Below are positions 60,372 to 64,000 of a stretch of DNA of 64,000 nt, in pieces. The stretch lies in the NCBI GenBank assembly GCA_014529385.2, contig CM043959.1, forward strand, positions 92,607,529 to 92,671,528. Direction: 5' to 3'. Numbering within the stretch: position 1 is the first letter of the stretch; each line of letters begins with the position of its first letter. The DNA is from Adiantum capillus-veneris. Lineage: Eukaryota; Streptophyta; Polypodiopsida; Polypodiales; Pteridaceae. Under the pieces are notes generated by a model. It was not told where the DNA came from, did not search any database, and worked only from the letters and a program-made list of their open reading frames with translations. Both the position numbers and the translations under genes were made by a program.

Positions 60372-61648
60372 CTAGCAGGCCAAATATGTCAATAGATAGA
60401 CATCAAGCGCGGCACTTGTCGCTGCCGCAACGGCTGCCATCAGCGTAAAGACGAATGCAATTGTTGCACGATTGCAAAACTTGTCAAGCACCGTGCACAC
60501 CCCTGATACATGAATGTTCTGCACACCCAAATTGCGAAAAGCTGACTTGTTAGTTCGCGACGCACCCGCCGCAGCTGCCGCTGCCGCTAGCACCAAATAT
60601 GCACAAGCCTGCCAAGATAACCATATTTATACTCCATGTCAGGAATCTCCAAACATATTTTGGTATACAAACACCCCGGTTCTCAGTGTATTTTTCAATA
60701 ACAAAATTTGCAAAATCCCCGCTAGATTTTGAAGAAAACCGGCGAAATTTTACATGTTTGTTAGAAAACTGGCAAAGTCCTTCAAATTTTGAAACAAAAA
60801 ACAAGGAGAGTTTCAAGTCTGTCCTTTCCCCATCTGGTTTAAGAAAATGGTTTTGGTGAGCCATCAAGTTTCAACAGTTTCACATTCAATGGTATCATAT
60901 TATAACCACCCTCTACAGTTCAAACCATCAGGTCCTCAATTATTTGACATCCTAACCACCTCAGTGTGAGGTCAAAGGCTTCAAGTCCTTCTCCACAGGG
61001 TCATTAGTGTTTGCATTATCAGGGCTCTTGCTCTCTTGATTATTCCCAATATCAGTTGCAGACAAGGCTCAATGCTTGGTCCATTGTCAGTACATGCCTA
61101 ACAGGAGTTCCGCACACGGCGGTGCTTATACGTCTATTCCTAATATGAGTTGCATACAATGGTCCATTGTTGATAAATGCCTCAAGACGAGCTCCCCACC
61201 AGCACCCCCGTGTATGAGCGTCACAAACTCTGTCTAGACCTCCAAACTCTGCTGATTTTTGGGTAGAGTTGGTTCTAACCCTGCCTATCTCACCTAGAAG
61301 ACAAGACCACCATGAGGTCCCTCACTGTCCATGCGCACTTTTCACCTGCTACTACGGTGTGCCGAACTTCTAGTCTAATTGCATCCACGGCTCATGTCCG
61401 CTATGTAACGATCCCTTGCCCCCACCATGCTCCATGGCAAAAGCTCAACAGTAGGAGGGTAGACAGCTCCCTCTGATGTTAATCTTCAGTAGGCAGGCGG
61501 CCAGGCTGCGTGTCAAAACGTTCAAGTTCCCTTAATGTAAGGGAGTTTCAACCCCGGTAATCATGTTTGCCCCGACAATGACATGGAAGAAGGGAAACAT
61601 GGGCGGGCCGGCCATGGACGACAAGAATCAATCCTGGTGTAAGACACT

Positions 61649-61695
<47 letters not shown>

Positions 61696-61700
61696 GTGCA

Positions 61701-61756
<56 letters not shown>

Positions 61757-62341
61757 TGAAACCAAGAAAAAGGCAGCCATTGATTGAAGGTGATAACCAT
61801 CCCCAAAGAACCTTTGAAAGAGATGTGAAGAAAAAAGAGGAACAGCCTTTTGGTGAGATCAATTGAGTGACAACAAAACTCCACAAAAGGTTCTGTCTTC
61901 CTCTTGACAACAAATCATTGAGAGAATGTGAAGCTGCAAGGAATGGAACCACATTATAAGAGTAGCTCCTGAGTCCTACCATACTTCAACAAGAGTTAAA
62001 GAGGGGAGCAGTACCCTCATCTGCGCCATGTGCATCGTATTTAAAGGAGGTCGCGGTCAGTACCTGGTCTGCCACAAGTTGCATCCACATGCGCCTCCTT
62101 GTGGGAGATGCCTTCTTCACGAACACTACCGATTGGAACACAAATTGTGCAAGTGCGTATGCGCATATCAACAAATTGACTACCACCAGAAACCTGAGAT
62201 TTAGATCAAAAAATCTCTGTTAACCTTGATATTATTAACACTAGGATGAAAGGGAAGGCAAGATTAAGCAAAATCAGAGACTATTCATACAGAGTACTGC
62301 GCTACTAGCGTTCAGCCTGCTACCATCTCGCCGGGCAGAGA

Positions 62342-62379
<38 letters not shown>

Positions 62380-62942
62380 CGAGAGAGAGTACTAAGCAGA
62401 TAGTCAAGCAAAAACAAGTAAAATTAAAAGCCATGTTAGACATAAGAAAAAATTTAGCTGATCTCATTTATTTAAACAAGGGTATATTGCTAATGAAGCA
62501 ACCAAGAGAAAGCCAGATGCAGTCAAACACAATGATAAACATATTGCTCACTGAAGGCATGCAAAGATTGTAAGATCACGCTGAGAAGGAGAGCTCCAAT
62601 TTCTTACTCAAACGGCTGGCTGCGATTCCACCGCATGGACACTCCTATGTTGAAGCCGAAAATGTGCACCGCTGATCGTTGTGTGCTTGTAAACATTGCG
62701 CTTAGCGAAACAACCATGAAAGCAACCACAGCAGAGCGCAGCATGATGTCCGCAATACGGAGGTGGCCGATGCAAGTACCATGTCGATCTGCGTCCCGCC
62801 GATCTCCCATCTCTAGTCCATTGCTTGCCTTTGTCTGAAGGCCAAAACCACCTGCTTTCTGAGCATTGCTCGGGTCCTTCGCCCCATGGTCGTCGTTGCC
62901 AGATATTGGAATCATGGCATCAGCTGGAGAAATGGATCCCAT
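60372..62942 (-). CDS. CASP-like protein, three exons, 233 aa, apparently intact
   Basis: Exon 1 is 62,942-62,608, exon 2 is 62,193-62,064 and exon 3 is 60,608-60,372 (stop TAG). Junctions are GT-AG with matching phase (GA|G gives Glu; then phase 0 after ADQ). The first ATG ([10 protein letters not shown]) is used; an in-frame TTG lies further up. Four helices fit the CASP-like fold: about 63-84 ([17 protein letters not shown], with the family's Arg), 113-135 ([17 protein letters not shown]), 147-172 ([16 protein letters not shown], with the family's Asp) and 202-228. The second outer loop has the usual Cys pair ([10 protein letters not shown]). CASP-like proteins form plasma-membrane scaffolds that guide local cell-wall change. 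The N-terminal ~60 residues are cytosolic and low in structure. Confidence 0.9.
61652..61755. repeat. (GT)n microsatellite, ~104 bp, in intron 2 of the CASP-like gene
   Basis: Slightly interrupted GT run (CGTGTGTGCATGTGCG in the middle). Confidence 0.96.
62343..62391. repeat. (TG)n(AG)n microsatellite in intron 1 of the CASP-like gene
   Basis: TG to 62,365, then GA with one CGA interruption. Confidence 0.95.
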
Positions 62943-63124
62943 ACAGATGTGCAATTATATACAATGAGAGAATAGATGTGTGAGAGGTGGGAAATCAATT
63001 GAGGTTTTGGTAAGAATTGAGATACCACTGGACAAGCTGAACTGCAGAAGACTAGAGCAGTTATTTCTCTCTATATCTCTCTAATTTACTCAAAATCAAC
63101 CTGTTTCTCTCACATACACACACG

Positions 63125-63162
<38 letters not shown>

Positions 63163-63450
63163 AGAACACAAAGAGCACCTGCCATGTTGAGTACAAGGGC
63201 TGTTCCACCAAAGGGAGGATTGGAAAACTATCAATGAAGTTTGTATGTCGACGTTCTGATTGCGAGCGAAAAGTTTAAACAACCGCTCGGTGGCGACCTA
63301 ATACTCACTTCACTATATCTAGTACACACAGCTCACTCACCAAAAATATGCACATCGCACACGCAACGCTCCCCCTGCTGAGGCCCTCGCTCTAGCATGT
63401 ACGTATATACAGCGCTCTCACTCTCTCTCTCTCACACACACACACACACA

Positions 63451-63513
<63 letters not shown>

Positions 63514-64000
63514 ATATCATCCACCCACACACACACACATTCCGTGCAGCTTCTCTCTAAAACTGGAGAAAGCAGAAGACGACGTGGAGAGAAGTCTTGT
63601 CATCGCGGCTGTCGTGGAGTGTGCCGGCCGTCGCCAAGTGGGCAAACCCGTGCCACTTCCAATTAAACCCCCCGTATAGCCTAGCCCCTTCAACCAAGTT
63701 GCATCTTTCCCTATTTCCACATAACCATTAGAAATTAGAAAAGCTATTCTTGCTTGGTGGGCGTTGCTATAGAACATAACAGGTCATACATACTCAGATT
63801 GACAACGAGCATCTAGCACTAAGTAAACAAATACAAAGTGCATTGGAGAATTTTTTAAACAGAATTGCATATATGATGATTGGTTACCTCTATAGTTGTC
63901 TCTAAAATCGTCCAATTTCACGGTTTCCTCTACAATTGCTTGAGCAACGAGACCAAGGCACTACTCTGTGTTGTATGTGTTTCGATAGATTTAGGAGCGC
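62943..64000 (-). promoter_or_regulatory. Upstream region of the CASP-like gene, with GA tracts
   Basis: No other gene is supported. A (CT)n tract at 63,130-63,161 (GA on the coding strand) lies about 190 bp above the start codon, a common place for GAGA-type elements in plant promoters and 5' UTRs. A compound (CT)n(CA)n(CT)n block lies at 63,417-63,512. The frame at 63,517-63,777 (minus) matches nothing known. Confidence 0.4.
63417..63512. repeat. Compound (CT)n(CA)n(CT)n microsatellite
   Basis: CT, then CA at 63,434-63,450, then about 60 bp of interrupted CT. A further short CA run lies at 63,526-63,538. Confidence 0.95.

Noticed and set aside
63517-63777. 86-codon minus-strand frame ending in a CA repeat
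   Set aside because: The start looks coding-like, but it matches nothing I know and runs into a microsatellite.

Overview
This is nuclear DNA of a land plant with a repeat-rich genome. The evidence is spliceosomal GT-AG introns, a CASP-like membrane protein gene, a transmembrane exon of a plant-type receptor kinase, plant lineages of Ty3/gypsy retrotransposons (a Tat-like element with two RNase H domains and a chromodomain element with very short LTRs), hAT and MULE transposon relics, and many long (GA)n and (CA)n tracts. The species cannot be named from the sequence. A non-seed plant is possible but is only a guess.

Layout. 1-800: end of a hAT transposase (minus). 3.1-4.9 kb: decayed MULE-like transposase (plus) whose SWIM zinc finger is tandemly triplicated. 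5.7-9.65 kb: segmental and tandem duplications around GA/CT microsatellites. 9.7-10.1 kb: gag-like relic (minus). 11.7-12.0 kb: integrase tail and chromodomain relic (minus). 12.9-15.0 kb: three exons of an unrecognised multi-pass membrane protein gene (minus). 16.9-17.4 kb: three copies of a palindrome. 18.7-23.8 kb: old LTR element with only gag (minus). 24.3-26.0 kb: decayed Ty3/gypsy pol (minus).

26,151-36,385 is a nearly complete, fairly young Tat-like LTR retrotransposon (plus). It has 2.07-kb LTRs, a 4-bp target duplication, and gag, protease, RT, two RNase H domains and integrase. Its leader carries two 70-codon ORFs that are paralogues of each other. It sits inside a ~100-bp tandem repeat. 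36.8-47.3 kb holds two diverged copies, in opposite orientation, of an unnamed two-gene unit (genes A and B, convergent, each with an intron). Between them is retroelement gag debris (minus). 49,480-55,354 is a second full-length element (plus): a chromodomain Ty3 element with ~154-bp LTRs, now dead, including a catalytic Asp-to-Asn change in RT.

58.5 kb holds an isolated receptor-kinase transmembrane exon. 60.4-62.9 kb holds an intact three-exon CASP-like gene (minus), the one clearly functional host gene. Nearly everything else is mobile-element debris. The observations most likely to be new are the twin leader ORFs of the Tat-like element and the paired convergent A/B gene unit. The terminal ~1 kb shows only microsatellites and no gene I can support.
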